From Eriocheir sinensis (lineage: Eukaryota; Arthropoda; Malacostraca; Decapoda; Varunidae), in contig NW_026111785.1 of assembly GCF_024679095.1 (NCBI RefSeq), forward strand, positions 234,501-298,500: 64,000 nucleotides of DNA. Reading direction: 5' to 3'. The notes beneath the pieces were generated by a model. That model ran no database searches, was not told where the DNA came from, and saw only the letters and a program-made list of their open reading frames with translations. The translations under genes and the position numbers were made by a program. How positions within the stretch are numbered: position 1 is the stretch's first letter; every line of letters begins with the position of its first letter. This document shows, one piece after another, positions 1 through 13,683 of the stretch.

Positions 1-1768
1 TAGATATGCAAAATACACATTAAATAATGTAAATTTGTATTAAAATATGTATACGAACGCACAATAAATAGCGTAAATTTCAATGAAAATATATATAAAA
101 AAATACACATAAAATGATGTAAATACGAATAAAAATATATATACAAAATACACCTAAAATAATGTAAATTCGTATCAAATTCAATAAACTAAATTTCAAT
201 AAAAGAATGTATATATGTAGGAAAATATATATACAAAATAATATATAAAATAACTAACATTTGTATAAAAATACGAGTACATACAAAAATACAAAAAAAA
301 TGATTTCAATTTGTATGAAAATACAAATACAAAATACATATAAAATCAGATAAATTTGTATTGAAAAACATATAAAAACACATAAAATAATGTAAATTTG
401 TATGAAAATATATAAACAAATAGACTTAAAGTAACGTATATAAGTTTAAAATATATATAGAAAATGCACATTAAATAATATAAATATGTAAAATAAAATA
501 TATACAAAATACACATAGAACAATGTTAAATCGTATCAAAATAAATACACAGAATATCAATAAAATAATGTAAAATTGTAAGAAAATAAAGATGCAAAAT
601 AATCATAAAAAAAGCATATTTAAAAAAAAATATATATACAAAAAAACACATCAAATAATTAAATTTGTATTAAAATAAATATACAAAATACACATACAAT
701 ATTGTAAATTTGTATTGTAATAGATATGCAAAACACACATCAAACAATGTAAATTTGTTGCTAAATATATATACGAATAAACATAAAAAACGTAAATTTC
801 TAGAAAAATATATATAAAAAATACACATAAAATGATGTAAATACGTATAAAAATATATATACAAAATACACATAAAATAATGTAAATTCGTACCAAAATA
901 AATAAACAAAATACCAATAGAAGAATGTGAATTTGTATGAAAATAAATATACAAAATACACATAAAATAACGTAAATTTCTATAAAACTCTATACAAAAA
1001 TACACAAAAGTAATTTAAATTTGTATGAAAATAGATATACAAAATATATATAAAATAAACTAAATTTGTATTGAAATATATATAAAAAATACATAAAATA
1101 ATGTATATTTGTATCAAAATAATTAAACAAATACGCATAAAATAACGTAAATTAGTTTTAAAATATATAAACAAAATACACATTAAATTATGAAAATACG
1201 TATACAAACTATTTACAAAATAAACATATAATAATGTAAATTCGTATAAAATACATAAAGAAAAAAAAATTGTAAATTTGGATAAAAAAAATATACAAAA
1301 TACACATAAAATAACGTAAATTTCTATAAAAATATATGTACAAAAACGCACATCAAATACTTGAAATTTGTATGGAAATAAATAAACAAAATACACATAA
1401 AATAAGGGAAATTTACAATAAAAAAAGTACAAAATACACTTAAAATAATGAAAATTTATATAAAAACAACAACACAAATATACACAAAATGAAGTAAAAT
1501 TGTATAAAAAATATATATACAAAACACACATTAAATAATGTAAATGCGTATAAAAATATGTATAGAAAATACACATGAAATAATCTAAATTCGTATCAAA
1601 ATAAATGAAGAAAATACCGAAAAAATAATGTAATTTTGAATGAAAATATATATAGAAAATACACATAAAATAACGTAAATACAAATAAATATATACACAT
1701 AAAATAATTTGAATTTGAATGAAAATAGACATAAAAATAAACATAAAATTAGGCAAATTTGTAATGAA

Positions 1769-1769
<1 letters not shown>

Positions 1770-1795
<26 letters not shown>
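1770..1795. repeat. (TA)n tract, about 26 bp
   Basis: Short pure TA expansion inside a satellite monomer, at the position where the monomer normally carries TATATATAT. It is the shortest of the ten tracts in the window. Confidence 0.9.
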
Positions 1796-1800
<5 letters not shown>

Positions 1801-2408
1801 CACATAAAATAATGTAGATTTGTTTCAAAATATATATACGAATACACATAAAATAACGTAGATTTCTATAGAAATATATATACAAAATACACATGAAATG
1901 ATGTAAATACGTATAAAAATATATATACAAAATACACATTAAATAATGTAAATTCGTGTCAAAATAAATAAAGAAAATATCAATAAAAGAATGTGTATTT
2001 GTATGAAAATACATATACAAAATACACATAAAAAAACGTAAATTTGTATAAAACTATATACAAATATACACAAAAATAATTTTAATTTGTATGAAAATAA
2101 ATATACAAAATACACATAAAATTAGGTAAATTTGTATTGAAATACATATACATAATACACATAAAATAATTTAGATTTGAATGAAAATATATAAACAAAT
2201 ACACTTAAATTAACGTAAATTTGTATAAAATATATATACAAAATACTCATTAAGTAATGTAAATATGTATAAAAAAATATATACAAAACACAAATAGAAT
2301 AATGTAAAATCGTATGAAAATAAATACACAGAATGTTAATAAAATAATGTAAATTTGTATAAAAATTAAGATGCAAAATACCCATAAAATAACGCATTTT
2401 CATTAAAA

Positions 2409-2414
2409 TTATTA

Positions 2415-2504
<90 letters not shown>

Positions 2505-2516
2505 TATTATTATATT
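2409..2516. repeat. (TTA)n microsatellite
   Basis: About 35 TTA/ATT units with one or two irregular units at the right end. It replaces part of a satellite monomer just after the AACGCATTTT variant. The mirror position in the other arm (near 15360-15400) has ordinary monomer sequence, so the expansion is specific to this arm. Confidence 0.95.
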
Positions 2517-3521
2517 AAATTTGTATAAAAATATATATATAAAAAGCACATACAATGAGGTAAATTTATATTGAAATAGATATGCAAAATACATATAAAA
2601 CAATGTAAATTTGTTTCAAAATATATATGCGAATACACATAAAATAACGTAGATTTCTATAAAAATATATATACAAAATACACACAAATGAAGTAAATAC
2701 GTATAAAGAAATGTATACAAAATACACATAAGATAATGTAAATTCGTATCAAAATAAATAAACAAAATACCAATAAAAGAATGTGTATTTGAATAAATAT
2801 AAATATATAAAATACACATAAAATAACGTAAATTTATATCAAACTATATACAAAAATACACAGAAGTAGTTAAATTTGTATGAAAATAGATATACAAAAT
2901 ACACATAAGATAATAAGCTAAATTTGAATTGAAATATATTTATACAAAATATATCAAATAATGTAAATTTGTATCAAAATATTTATACAAATACAAATAA
3001 AATAACGTAAATTTGTATAAAAACACAAAGAAAATACACATTAAATAATGTAAATACGTATAAAAATATATACACAAAATACATATATAATAATGTAATT
3101 CGTATCAAAATAAATAAACAAAATAACAATAAATTAATGTAAATTTGTATGAGAAAACATCTACAATATGCAGATAAAATAACACAAATCTCTATAAAAA
3201 TGTATGTACAAAAATACACATAAAATAAAGTAAATTGGCATAAAAATATATATACAAAACACATTTTAAATAATGTAAATGCGTATAAAAATATGTATAC
3301 AAAATACCTATGAAATAATTTAAATTCGTAACGAATTAAATTAACAAAACACCAACAAAATAATGTAATTTTGGATGAAATTGTATACAGAAAATACACA
3401 TAAAACGATATTGTAAATTTCTATCAAAATATATACGAATACACACAATAAAATAGCGTAAATTTTTATGAAAACATATATATACAAAATACACATAAAA
3501 TAATGTAAATACGGAGAAAAA

Positions 3522-3649
<128 letters not shown>

Positions 3650-5165
3650 CATAAAATAATGTAAATTCATATCAAAATAAATAAACAAAATTCCAATAAA
3701 AGAATGTATATTTGTTGGAAAATATATATAAAAATACAAATAAAATAACTAAAATTTGTATAAAAATATATACAAAAATACACAAAAATAATTTTAATTT
3801 GTTTGAAAATAGATATGCAAAATACACATAAAATTAGGCAAATTTGTATTGAAATACATATACAAAATACACATAAAATAATGTAAATTTGTATGAAAAT
3901 ATATAAACTAATACACACAAAATAAAGTAGATTTCCGTAAAATATATATACATAATATACATTAAATAATGTAAATAAGTATGAAATATATATACAAAGT
4001 ACACTTAGAATATTGTAAAATCGTATCAAAATAAATAAACAGAATATCAATAAAATAATGTAAATTTGTATATGAAAATAAAGATGCAAAATACCGATAA
4101 ATAAAGCATATTTTAATAAAAATACATATACAAAAATACACATTGAATAATTAAATTTGTATTAAAATTAATATACAAAATGCACATACAATAAGGTAAA
4201 TTTGTATTGAAAAAATATGCAAAATGCACATAAAACTGTAAATTTGTTTCAAATATATATACGAATACTCATAAAATAACGTAGATTTCTATATAAATAT
4301 ATATACAAAATACACCTGAAATGATGTAAATACGTATAAAAATATATATACAAAATACACATTAAATAATATAAATTCGCTTCAAAATAAATAAACAAAA
4401 TATCAATAAAAGAATGTGTATTTTTATGAAAATAGATATACAAAATACACATAAAATAACTTAAATTTGTATAAATCTATATACATAAATACTCAAAAAT
4501 ACTTTAAATTTTTATGAAAATAAATAATAAAAATACACATAAAATTAGGTAAATTTGTATTTAAATACATATACAAAATACATTTAAAATAATGTAAATT
4601 TGAATGAAAATATATAAACCAATACACTTAAAATGATGTAAATTTGTATAAAATATATACACAAAATACACATTAAATAATGTAAATATGTATAAAAAAA
4701 TATATACAAAACACAAATAGAATAATGTAAAATCGTTTAAAAATAAATACACAGAATATTAATAAAATAATGTAAATTTGTATGAAAATTAAGATGCAAA
4801 ATTCCCATAAAATATCGCATTTTTTTTATAAAAATATATATAACAAAATACACATAAAATATTTAAATTTGTATTAAAATAAATATACAAAATGCACATA
4901 CAATAAGGTAAATTTGTATTGAAAGAGATATGCAAAAATACATATAAAATAATGTAAATTTGTTTCAAAATATATATACGAAAACACATAAAATAACGTA
5001 GATTTCTATAAAAATATATATACAAAATACACATAAAATGAAGTAAATACGTATAAAAAAAATGTATACAAAATACACATAAAATAATGTAAAATCGTAT
5101 CAAAATAAATAAACAAAATACCAATAAAAGAATGTGTATTTGTATAAATATAAATATACAAAATA

Positions 5166-8100
5166 CACATAAAATAACGTAAATTTGTATAAAACTATAT
5201 ACAAAAATATACAGAAGTAATTAAATTTGTATGAAAATAGATATACAAAATACAGATAAAATAAGCTAAATTTGAATTGAAATGTATATACAAAATACAT
5301 AAAATAATGTAAATTTGTATCAAAATATTTATACAAATACATATGATAACGTAGATTTGTTTAAAAATATATAAACAAAATACATATTAAGTAATGTAAA
5401 TATGTATAAAAAATATGTTCAAAATACACATATAATCATGTAATTCGTATCAAAATAAATAAACAAAATTGCAATAAAATAATGTAAATTTGTATGAGAA
5501 AACATATACAAATACACATAAAATAACGCAGATTTCTAAAAAATATGTATGTATAAAAATGCACACAAAATAAAGTAAATTTGCATAAAAATATGTATAC
5601 AAAACACATTAAATAATGTAAATGCGTACATAAAATAACCTAAATTTGTATAAAACTATATAAAAAAATACACAAAAATAATTAAAATTTGTATGAAAAG
5701 AAATATACAAAATACACATAAAATTAGGTAAATTTGTATAGAAATACATATACAAAATACACATAAAATAATGTAAATTTGAATGGAAATATATAAACAA
5801 ATACACTTAAAATAACGTAAATTTGTATAAAATATATATGCAAGATACACATTAAATACTGTAAGTGTGTATAAAAAAATATATACAAAAAACAAATAGA
5901 ATAATGTAAAATCGTATCAAAATAAATACACAGAATATCAATAAAATAATGTAAATTTATAGAAAAATAAAGATGCAAAATTCCCATAAAATAGCGCATT
6001 TTTTATAAAAATATATATACCAAAATACACATAAAATATTTAAATTTGTATTGAAATAAATATACAAAATGCACATACAGTAAGGTAAATTTGTATTGAA
6101 AGAGATATTCAAAAATACATATAAAACAACGTAAATTTGTTTCAAAATATATATATACGAAAACACATAAAATAACGTAGATTTCTATAAAAATATATAC
6201 AAAATACACATAAAATTAAGTAAATACGTATAAAAAAATGTATACAAAATACACATATAATAATGTAAATTCGAATCAAAATAAATAAACAAAATACCAA
6301 TAAAAGAATGTGTATTTGTATAAAAATAAATATACAATATACACATAAAATAACGCAAAATTTGTATAAAAACTATATACAAAAATATACAAAATTAATT
6401 AAATTTGTAGGAAAATAGATATACAAAATACACATTAAATAAGCTAAATTTGAATTGAAATATATATACAAAATACATAAAATAATGTAAATTTTTATCA
6501 AAATATTTATACAAATACACACATAATAACGTAAATTTGTATAAAAATACATAAACAAACTACTCTTGTAATACTTTAAATACGTATAAAAAATATGTAC
6601 AAAATACACATATAATAATGTAATTCGTATCAAAATAAATAAACAAAATACTAATAAATTAATGTAAATTTGTATGAGAAAATATATACAAAATAATTAT
6701 AAAATAACGCAAATTTCTATAAAAATATATGTACAAAAATGCACGTAAAATAAAGTAAATTTGCATAAAAATATATGTACAAAGCACCCTTTAAGTAATG
6801 TAAATGCGTATAGAAATATGTATACAAAATACCTATGAAAAAATCTTAATTAGCATCGAATTAAATTAACAAAATACCAATAAAATAATGTAATTATGGA
6901 TGAAAATATATATTGAAAATACACATAAAATAACCTAAACAGAAATACAAATATACACATCAAATAATTTAAAATTGAATGAAATAAATATACAAAATAA
7001 ACATTGAGTAAGGTAAATTTGTAATGAAATATGTGTACAAAAAACACATAAAATAATGTAAATTTGTATGAAAATATATATCTAAATACACATAAAATAA
7101 CATGAATTTGTTTAAAATTTGTATCAAAATATATATACACACAATAAAATAACGTAAATTTTTAAGAAAATATATATGAAAAATAAACAAAAAAATGTAA
7201 ATACGTAGAAAAATATATATACAAAATACTCATAAAATAATGTAAATTCGTATCAAAATATATATCAACAAAATTCCAATAAAAATACACATAAAATAAC
7301 GTACATTTGTTTAAAATATATAAACAAAATACATATAGAATAAAGTAAAGTCGCATCAAAATATATACACAGAATATCAATAAAATAATATATATTTGTA
7401 TGTAAATAAAGATGCAAAATAACCATTAAATAAATCATATTTTTTTAAAAATACATATACAAAAATACACATAGAATAATTAAATTTGTATTAAAATGAA
7501 TATACAAAATGCAGATACAATAAGGTAAATTTGTGTTGAAAAAATATGCAAAATACTCATAAAACAGTTTAAATTTGTTTCAAAATATATATACGAAAAC
7601 ACATAAAATAACGTAGATTTCTATAGATATATATATACAAAATACACATGAAATGATGTAAATACGTATAAAAATATATATACAAAATACACATTAAATA
7701 ATGTAAACTCGCTTCAAAATAAATAAACAAACTATCAATAAAAGAATGTGTATTTGTATGAAAATAGCTATACAAAATACACATGAAATAACCTAAATTT
7801 GTATAAACTATATACAAAAATACACAAAAATAATTTAAATTTGTATGAAAATAAATATATATATAAATTAGGTAAATTTGTATTTTTTAAATACATATAC
7901 AAAATACACTTAAGATAATGTAAATTTGAATGAAAATATATAAGCAAATATACTTAAAATAATGTAAATTTGTATAAAATATATATACAAAATACACATT
8001 AAATAATGTATATATATAAAAGACATATATAAATATATATACATATATAAAAGAATATATACAAAGCACAAATAGAATAATGTAAAATCGTATCAAAATA

Positions 8101-8982
8101 AATGCTAATGCTAATAAAATAATGTAAATTTGTATGAAAATAAAGACTTTATTTTTTATAAAAATATATATACCAAAATACACATAAAATAATTGAATTT
8201 GTATTAAAATATATATATACAAAATACACATAAAATTAGGAAAATACGTTTAAAATATGTATACAAAATACACATAAAATAATGTAAATTCGTATCAGAA
8301 TAAATAAACAAAATACCGATACAAGAATGTGTGTTTGTATAAATATAAATATACAAAATACATATTAAATAACGTAAATTTGTATAAAACTATACACAAA
8401 AATAAACAAAAGTAATTAAATTTGTATGAAAATGGATATACAAAATACACATAAAATAAGCTAAATTTGAATTGAAACTTATATACAAAGTACATAAAAT
8501 AATGTAAATTTGTATCAAAATATTTATAAAAATACACATATAATAAAGTGGATTTGTATAAAAATATATAAACAAAATACTCATTAAATAATGTAAATAC
8601 GTATAAAAAAATTGTACAAAATACACATATAATAATGTAATTCGTATCAAAATAAATATGTATGTATGAGAAAACATATACAAAATACACATAAAATAAC
8701 GCAAATTTCTATAAAATATATATACAAAAATGCACATAAAATAAAGTAAATTTGCATAAAAATATATATACTAAACACACATTAAATAATGTACATGCGT
8801 ATAAAAATATGTATACAAAATACCAATGAAATAATCTAAATTCGCATCGAATTAAATAAAAAAATACCAAAAAAATAATGGAATTTTGGATGAAAATATA
8901 TATAGAAAATACACATAAAATAACCTAAATACAAATACAAATATACACATAAAGTAATTTAAAATTGAATGAAATAAATATA
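5166..8982 (-). repeat. AT-rich 45-bp satellite, minus-oriented block
   Basis: Same satellite family, T-rich strand on minus, continuing from the arm of inverted repeat A but no longer matching 8983-9795 in mirror image. It contains the higher-order variants with AATTAAATTAACAAAATACC (near 6860 and 8850) and TTTTGGATGAAAATATATAT (near 8885). It ends at an orientation switch near 8983 inside AAATAAATATATGCATTTTG. No gene, tRNA or GC-rich island is seen. Confidence 0.85.
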
Positions 8983-9795
8983 TGCATTTTGTATATTAAT
9001 TTTAATACAAATTTAATTATTCGATGTGTATTTTTGTATAAGTATTTTTATAAAAATATACTTTATTTTATGGGTATTTTGCATCTTTATTTTCATACAA
9101 ATTTACATTATTTTATTGATATTCTGCTCATTCATTTTGATACGATTTAACATTGTTCTATGTGTATTTTGTATATATTTTTCATACAGATTTACGTTAT
9201 TTAATGTGTATTTGTTTTTTTGACACAAATTTATAGTATTTTATGGGTATTTTGTATATATATCTCAAAAGAAATTTACCTAGTTTTATGTGTATTTTGT
9301 ATATCTATTTTCATACAAACTCAAATTATTTCTATGTGTTTTTGTATATATTTTAATACAAATTTTAGTTATGTTATGTGTATTTTGTAAATTTATTTTC
9401 ATTCAAATATATATTATTTTATTGGTGTTTTGTTGATTTATATTGATACGAGTTTACATTATTTTATATGTACTTTGTATATATATTTTTATACGCATTT
9501 ACATTATTTAATATTTATTTTGAATATATATTTTTATACAAATTCATGGTATTTTATGTGTATTTGTATATATATTTTCATATAAATATACATTATTTTA
9601 TTGATATTCTGTTTATTTATTTTGATACGATTTTACAATATTCTATGTGTACTTTGTATATATATTTCATACATATTTACATTATTTAATGTATATTATG
9701 TATATATATTTTATATATATGTATATATGTATATATATGTATTTTGTACATATACTTCATTACAAATTTACCTTATTTTATGTTTATTTTGTATG
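8983..9795 (+). repeat. AT-rich satellite, plus-oriented block with a distinctive higher-order variant
   Basis: T-rich strand on plus. This block carries unusual monomers: TTTGACACAAATTTATAGTA (near 9218), CTCAAAAGAAATTTACCTAG (near 9265) and ACAAATTCATGGTATTTTAT (near 9537). The same series appears on minus at about 27400-28000 and 45540-46180 and on plus at about 17440-17900. It ends at a join near 9793 (TTTATTTTGTATGTGTATTT) that is shared with two of those copies. Confidence 0.8.
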
Positions 9796-10664
9796 TGTAT
9801 TTTGTATATTTATATTTATACAAATACACATTCTTTTATTGGTATTTTGTTTATTTATTTTGATACGATTTTACATTATTTTATGTGTTTTTTGTATACA
9901 TTTTTTTATACGTATTTACTTAATTTTATGTGTATTTTGTATATATATTTTTATAGAAATCTACGTTATTTTATGTGTATTCGTATATATATTTTGAAAC
10001 AAATTTACATTGTTTTATATGTATTTTGCATATCTATTTCAATACAAATTTACCTTATTGTATGTGCATTTTGTATATTTATTTTAATAAAAATTCAAAT
10101 ATTTTACGTGTAATTTGGTATACATCTTAAAAAAAAATGCGTTATTTTATGGGCATATTGCTATGCATATGGATATTTTGCATCCTAATTTTCATACAAA
10201 TTTACATTATTTTATTAATATTCTGTGTATTTATTTTTAAACGATTTTACATTATTCTATTTGTGTTTTGTATATATTTTTTTTATACTTATTTACATTA
10301 TTTAATGTGTATTTTGTATATCTATTTCATACAAATTTACATCATTTTAAGTGTATTTGTTTATATATTTTAATTCGAATTTACATTTTAAAGTGTATTT
10401 TGTATATGTATTTAAATACAAATTTACATAATTTTATGTGTATTTTGTATATTTATTTTCATACAAGTTTAAATTATTTTTGTGTATTTATGTATATAGA
10501 TTTATACAAATTTAGGTTATTTTATGTGTATTTTGTATATCTATTTTCATACAAATACACATTCTTTTATTAATATTTTGTTTATTTATTTTGATGCGAA
10601 CTTACATTATTTAATGTGTATTTTGTATATATATTTTTATACGTATTTACATCATTTCAGGTGT
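9796..10664 (+). repeat. Satellite, right arm of inverted repeat A, part 1
   Basis: Plus-oriented monomers that mirror about 4300-5165. A diagnostic monomer GTATTTATGTATATAGATTT near 10484 pairs with its complement near 4470. The last monomer, with CATTTCAGGTGT, is interrupted at 10665 by the LINE. The uninterrupted form is at about 4290-4320. Confidence 0.85.
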
Positions 10665-10694
10665 GGTCCCCCCCCGACTGGGGGGGGGGTAACC
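10665..10694 (+). other. GC-only hairpin at the LINE A 5' end
   Basis: GGT, eight C, a GACT loop, ten G, then TAACC. The two arms can pair as a near-perfect G:C stem. It lies exactly at the 5' boundary of the element. It could be a structured 5' end of the element RNA. The run lengths are likely to be unreliable in sequencing. Confidence 0.6.
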
Positions 10695-12150
10695 ACAAAT
10701 TCCCCCAGGGAGGACTCCCCTTCTGGCTGCCGACCCGAGAGGTGTCTTGATAACTCCTCGAACCTCTTTCTTCTCAATTTCTGCAACATTCGCGGTCTTC
10801 GCTCTAATTTTCATTCTGTGGAACATCATCTCTCCTCCTCTAAACCTCACCTTCTCTTCCTTACCGAAACACGGGTTTCTGAGGCTACTGACAGCAATCT
10901 CTACTCTGTTCCCTCCTACTATCTCTATCCTAAATTTCAATCCAAAGCTGGATGTTGCGCCTACGTGCGCAACGACATCACTTGCTCTCGTGCCCACGAC
11001 CTTGACTCTTCTGAATTTTTCACCATCTGGTTAAGACTTCACTGTCATTCTATTACTAAATACATCTGTGCTGTTTATCTCTCACCTAACTCTACCAACT
11101 ATGTAAAATTCTTTGACTATTTGAATTCTAAAGTGGAGCACATCTTGACCCACTCTCCCTTCGCTGAAATCTCCATCCTAGGAGATTTCAATGTTCACCA
11201 CCAGCTTTGGCTTTCATCCTCTTTCACTGACCATCCTGGTGAACAAGCCTACAACTTTGCTATCCTCAACGACCTAGAGCAGTTGGTCCAGCACCCTACA
11301 CGTATTCCCGACCGTCTTGGAGATCGGCCCAACATTCTAGACCTCTTCCTTACCTCAAACCCTTCTGCTTATTCTGTCAAACTGTTCTCTCCGTTGGGCT
11401 CCTCCGATCACAATCTTATTTCTGCATCCTGTCCTATCGCTCCTGTACACCCTCTGGACCCACCGAAGAGGCGATGCTTCTGGCATTTTGCTTCAGCTCG
11501 GTGGGACGACCTGAGGATGTACTTTTCCGATTTCCCGTGGAATGATTATTGCTTCCAGGATAGAGACCCCTCTGTGTGTGCTCAGCGCATCACAGAGGTG
11601 ATTGTCTCTGGAATGGAGGCATACATTCCTCGTTCTTTCTCTACTCCTCACGCTAAAAAGCCTTGGTTTAATCACGCTTGTTCTCGTGCTGTCAATGATA
11701 GAGAGGTAGCTCACAAAAGGTACCAGAGCCTTCAAACTAATGCTAACTATGAACTTTACATTTCTGCCCGAAATCGTGCCAAATCTATTCTCCGACTAAC
11801 TTTCATTAATAGAAAATGTCAAAACCTTGCTTTCTCTAACTCTTCCCGTGACTTCTGGCATCTAGCCAAAAACATCTCCTCCAACTTCACTTCTTCATCT
11901 TTCCCTCCACTCATCAGTCCTGACGGCAACACTGCCGTCTCATCTATCTCTAAGGCTGAACTCTTCTCTCAAACTTTTTCTAACAACTCCACTCTGGACG
12001 ATTCTGGGCATATTCCTCCTACTCATCCCCCCTCTGACTCCTTTATGCCTGTTATAAAGATTCTTCAAAATGATGTTTTCTATGCCCTCTCTGGCCTCAA
12101 TCCTCAGAAGGCTTATGGACCTGATGGAGTGCCTCCTATTGTCCTTAAAA
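10665..12150 (+). pseudogene. LINE A open frame, part 1: endonuclease and start of reverse transcriptase
   Basis: This frame encodes the target-nicking endonuclease that primes reverse transcription in the nucleus. Visible exonuclease/endonuclease/phosphatase-fold motifs are NIRG (near 10785), the catalytic-glutamate motif TETR (near 10863), YLSP (near 11076), GDFN (near 11181) and SDHN (near 11403), in the expected order and spacing. The reverse transcriptase begins with KAYGPDG (near 12108). The frame then fails at an AAAA run (12147-12150): the domain continues in the frame one base back, as expected from loss of a single A. No ATG precedes the endonuclease within the element, and the frame is also open into the upstream satellite, so the start cannot be placed. 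The domain call is firm; the clade (jockey/CR1-like) is inferred. Confidence 0.9.
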
Positions 12151-12151
12151 C

Positions 12152-13350
12152 TGTGCCTCCGTGCTGTCACCCTGCCTGGTCAAACTCTTTCGCCTCTGCC
12201 TGTCAACATCTACCTTTCCTTCTTGCTGGAAGTATGCCTTCATACAGCCTGTACCTAAGAAGGGTGACCGCTCCAATCCCTCAAACTACCGTCCTATTGC
12301 TTTACTTTCTTGTCTATCTAAAGCTTTTGAATCAATCCTTAACCGGAAGATTCAAAAGCACCTTTCCACTTCTGACCTTCTATCTGATCGCCAGTATGGG
12401 TTCCGCAAGGGGTGTTCTACTGGTGATCTCCTAGCCTTCTTAACTGACTCTTGGTCATCCTCTCTTACCCGTTTCGGTGAAACTTTTGCTATTGCGCTGG
12501 ACATATCAAAAGCTTTTGATAGGGTCTGGCACAAATCTTTGCTTTCTAAACTACCCTCCTACGGTTTCTATCCTTCTCTCTGTACATTTATCTCCAGTTT
12601 CCTTTCTGACCGTTCTATTTCTGCCGTAGTAGACGGTCACTGTTCTTCCCCTAAATCTATTAACAGTGGTGTCCCACAGGGTTCTGTCCTATCTCCCACT
12701 CTTTTTCTGTTGTTCATTGATGATCTTCTTTCCAAAACGAACTGTCCTATCCATTCCTACGCCGATGATTCCACTCTGCATTATTCAACTTCTTTTAATA
12801 GAAGACCCACCCTTCAGGAACTTAGCGACTCAAGGCTGGAGGCTGCAGAACGCCTAGCCTCAGGCCTTACTATTATTTCCGATTGGGGCAAGAAGAACCT
12901 GGTGTCCTTCAACGCCTCAAAAACACAGTTTCTCCACCTATCCACTCGACACAATCTTCCAAACAACTATCCCCTATTCTTTGACAACACCCAGCTATCA
13001 CCTTCCTCAACACTAAACATCCTCGGTCTATCCTTAACTCAAAATCTCAACTGGAAACTTCATATCTCATCTCTTACTAAATCAGCTTCCTCGAGGCTGG
13101 GCGTTCTGTACCGTCTCCGCCAGTTCTTCTCCCCTGCACAGTTGCTGTCCATATACAGGGGTCTTGTCCGCCCTCGTATGGAGTATGCATCTCATGTGTG
13201 GGGGGGCTCCACTCACACAGCTCTTCTGGACAGAGTGGAGGCTAAGGCTCTTCGTCTCATCAGCTCTCCTCCTCATACTGATAGTCTTCTACCTCTTAAA
13301 TTCCGCCGCAATGTTGCTCTTCTGAACTTGCTAACTGCATGCCTCCCCCC
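12152..13350 (+). pseudogene. LINE A open frame, part 2: reverse transcriptase core
   Basis: RNA-directed DNA polymerase domain that copies the element RNA at the nicked target. Motifs in order: NYRPIALLS (near 12284), YGFRKGCST (near 12398), motif A with LDISKAFD (catalytic Asp near 12500), SGVPQGS (near 12665) and the YADD catalytic box (12758-12769), followed by the thumb and a C-terminal stretch with SPAQLLSIYRGLVRP (near 13130). The family-typical C-terminal region then continues in another frame after a seven-C run at 13345-13351, as expected from loss of one C. All catalytic residues that I can place are present, so the damage seen is only the frameshifts. Confidence 0.92.
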
Positions 13351-13560
13351 CTCCCGCGGCCCCGCTGCACTCGACTTTCTACTCATGCTCATCCCTATAC
13401 TGTCCAAACCCCTTATGCAAGAGTTAACCAGCATCTTCACTCTTTCATCCCTCACGCTGGTAAACTCTGGAACAATCTTCCTTCATCTGTATTTCCTCCT
13501 GCCTACGACTTGAACTCTTTCAAGAGGAGGGTATCAGGACACCTCTCCTCCCGAACTTAA
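13351..13560 (+). pseudogene. LINE A open frame, part 3: C-terminal tail
   Basis: Third frame of the same reading unit, ending at a TAA at 13558-13560. It contains HAGKLWNNLPSSVF and YDLNSFKRRVSGHL, a C-terminal signature common to jockey/CR1-like LINE proteins that resembles copies in crustacean genomes as I recall them. No separate function is known to me for this tail. The join with part 2 is the C-run at 13345-13351. Confidence 0.8.
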
Positions 13561-13683
13561 CCTCTGATTTTGGACACTCCTTTAACCTCTGTTCGTGAGC
13601 AGTGAGTAGCGGGCCTTTTTTTCTTTTTTTTTCTTTGCGCCCTTGAGCTGTCTCCTTAGCTGTAAAAAAAAAAAAAAAAAAAA
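13561..13683 (+). other. LINE A 3' UTR and poly(A) tail
   Basis: About 100 bases of 3' UTR with a T-rich stretch at 13613-13635, ending CCTTAGCTGT followed by 20 A (13664-13683). No AATAAA is seen. The satellite monomer resumes immediately with GAAATCTACGTTATTTTATG. Confidence 0.85.

Larger units (their letters stand above)
10665..13683 (+). mobile_element. LINE A: jockey/CR1-like non-LTR retrotransposon, frameshifted
   Basis: A GC-richer island of about 3.0 kb in the satellite. Order: G/C-run hairpin, an open frame with an apurinic-type endonuclease, a reverse transcriptase, a conserved C-terminal region, a 3' UTR with a T-rich stretch, and a 20-base poly(A) at 13664-13683. Both flanks are the same satellite monomer. 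There is no target-site duplication: about 22 bp of the monomer are missing compared with the empty site near 4290-4320. No gag-like first ORF and no RNase H domain are seen. The family resembles LINEs that I recall as common in decapod crustaceans (clade call is inference). Two single-base frameshifts make this copy inactive as read. Confidence 0.93.

Noticed and set aside
980..2029. A 349-codon minus-strand open frame, and dozens like it across the satellite
   Set aside because: They are 15-codon translations of the 45-bp monomer in either orientation, overlap each other in several frames, and have no start context, domain or codon constraint.
10640..10667. A possible 3' splice site (TTTACATCATTTCAG then GTG) in front of LINE A, and TTTACAG in front of the SINE
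   Set aside because: At LINE A the CAGG is already present in the empty site on the other arm; at the SINE the G is the element's first base. There is no gene for an exon to belong to.
10647..10997. Antisense open frames over LINE A and LINE B (for example 10647-10997, 11493-11735, 21404-21727, 23148-23440)
   Set aside because: Shadows of the endonuclease and reverse transcriptase frames, with no recognisable domain.
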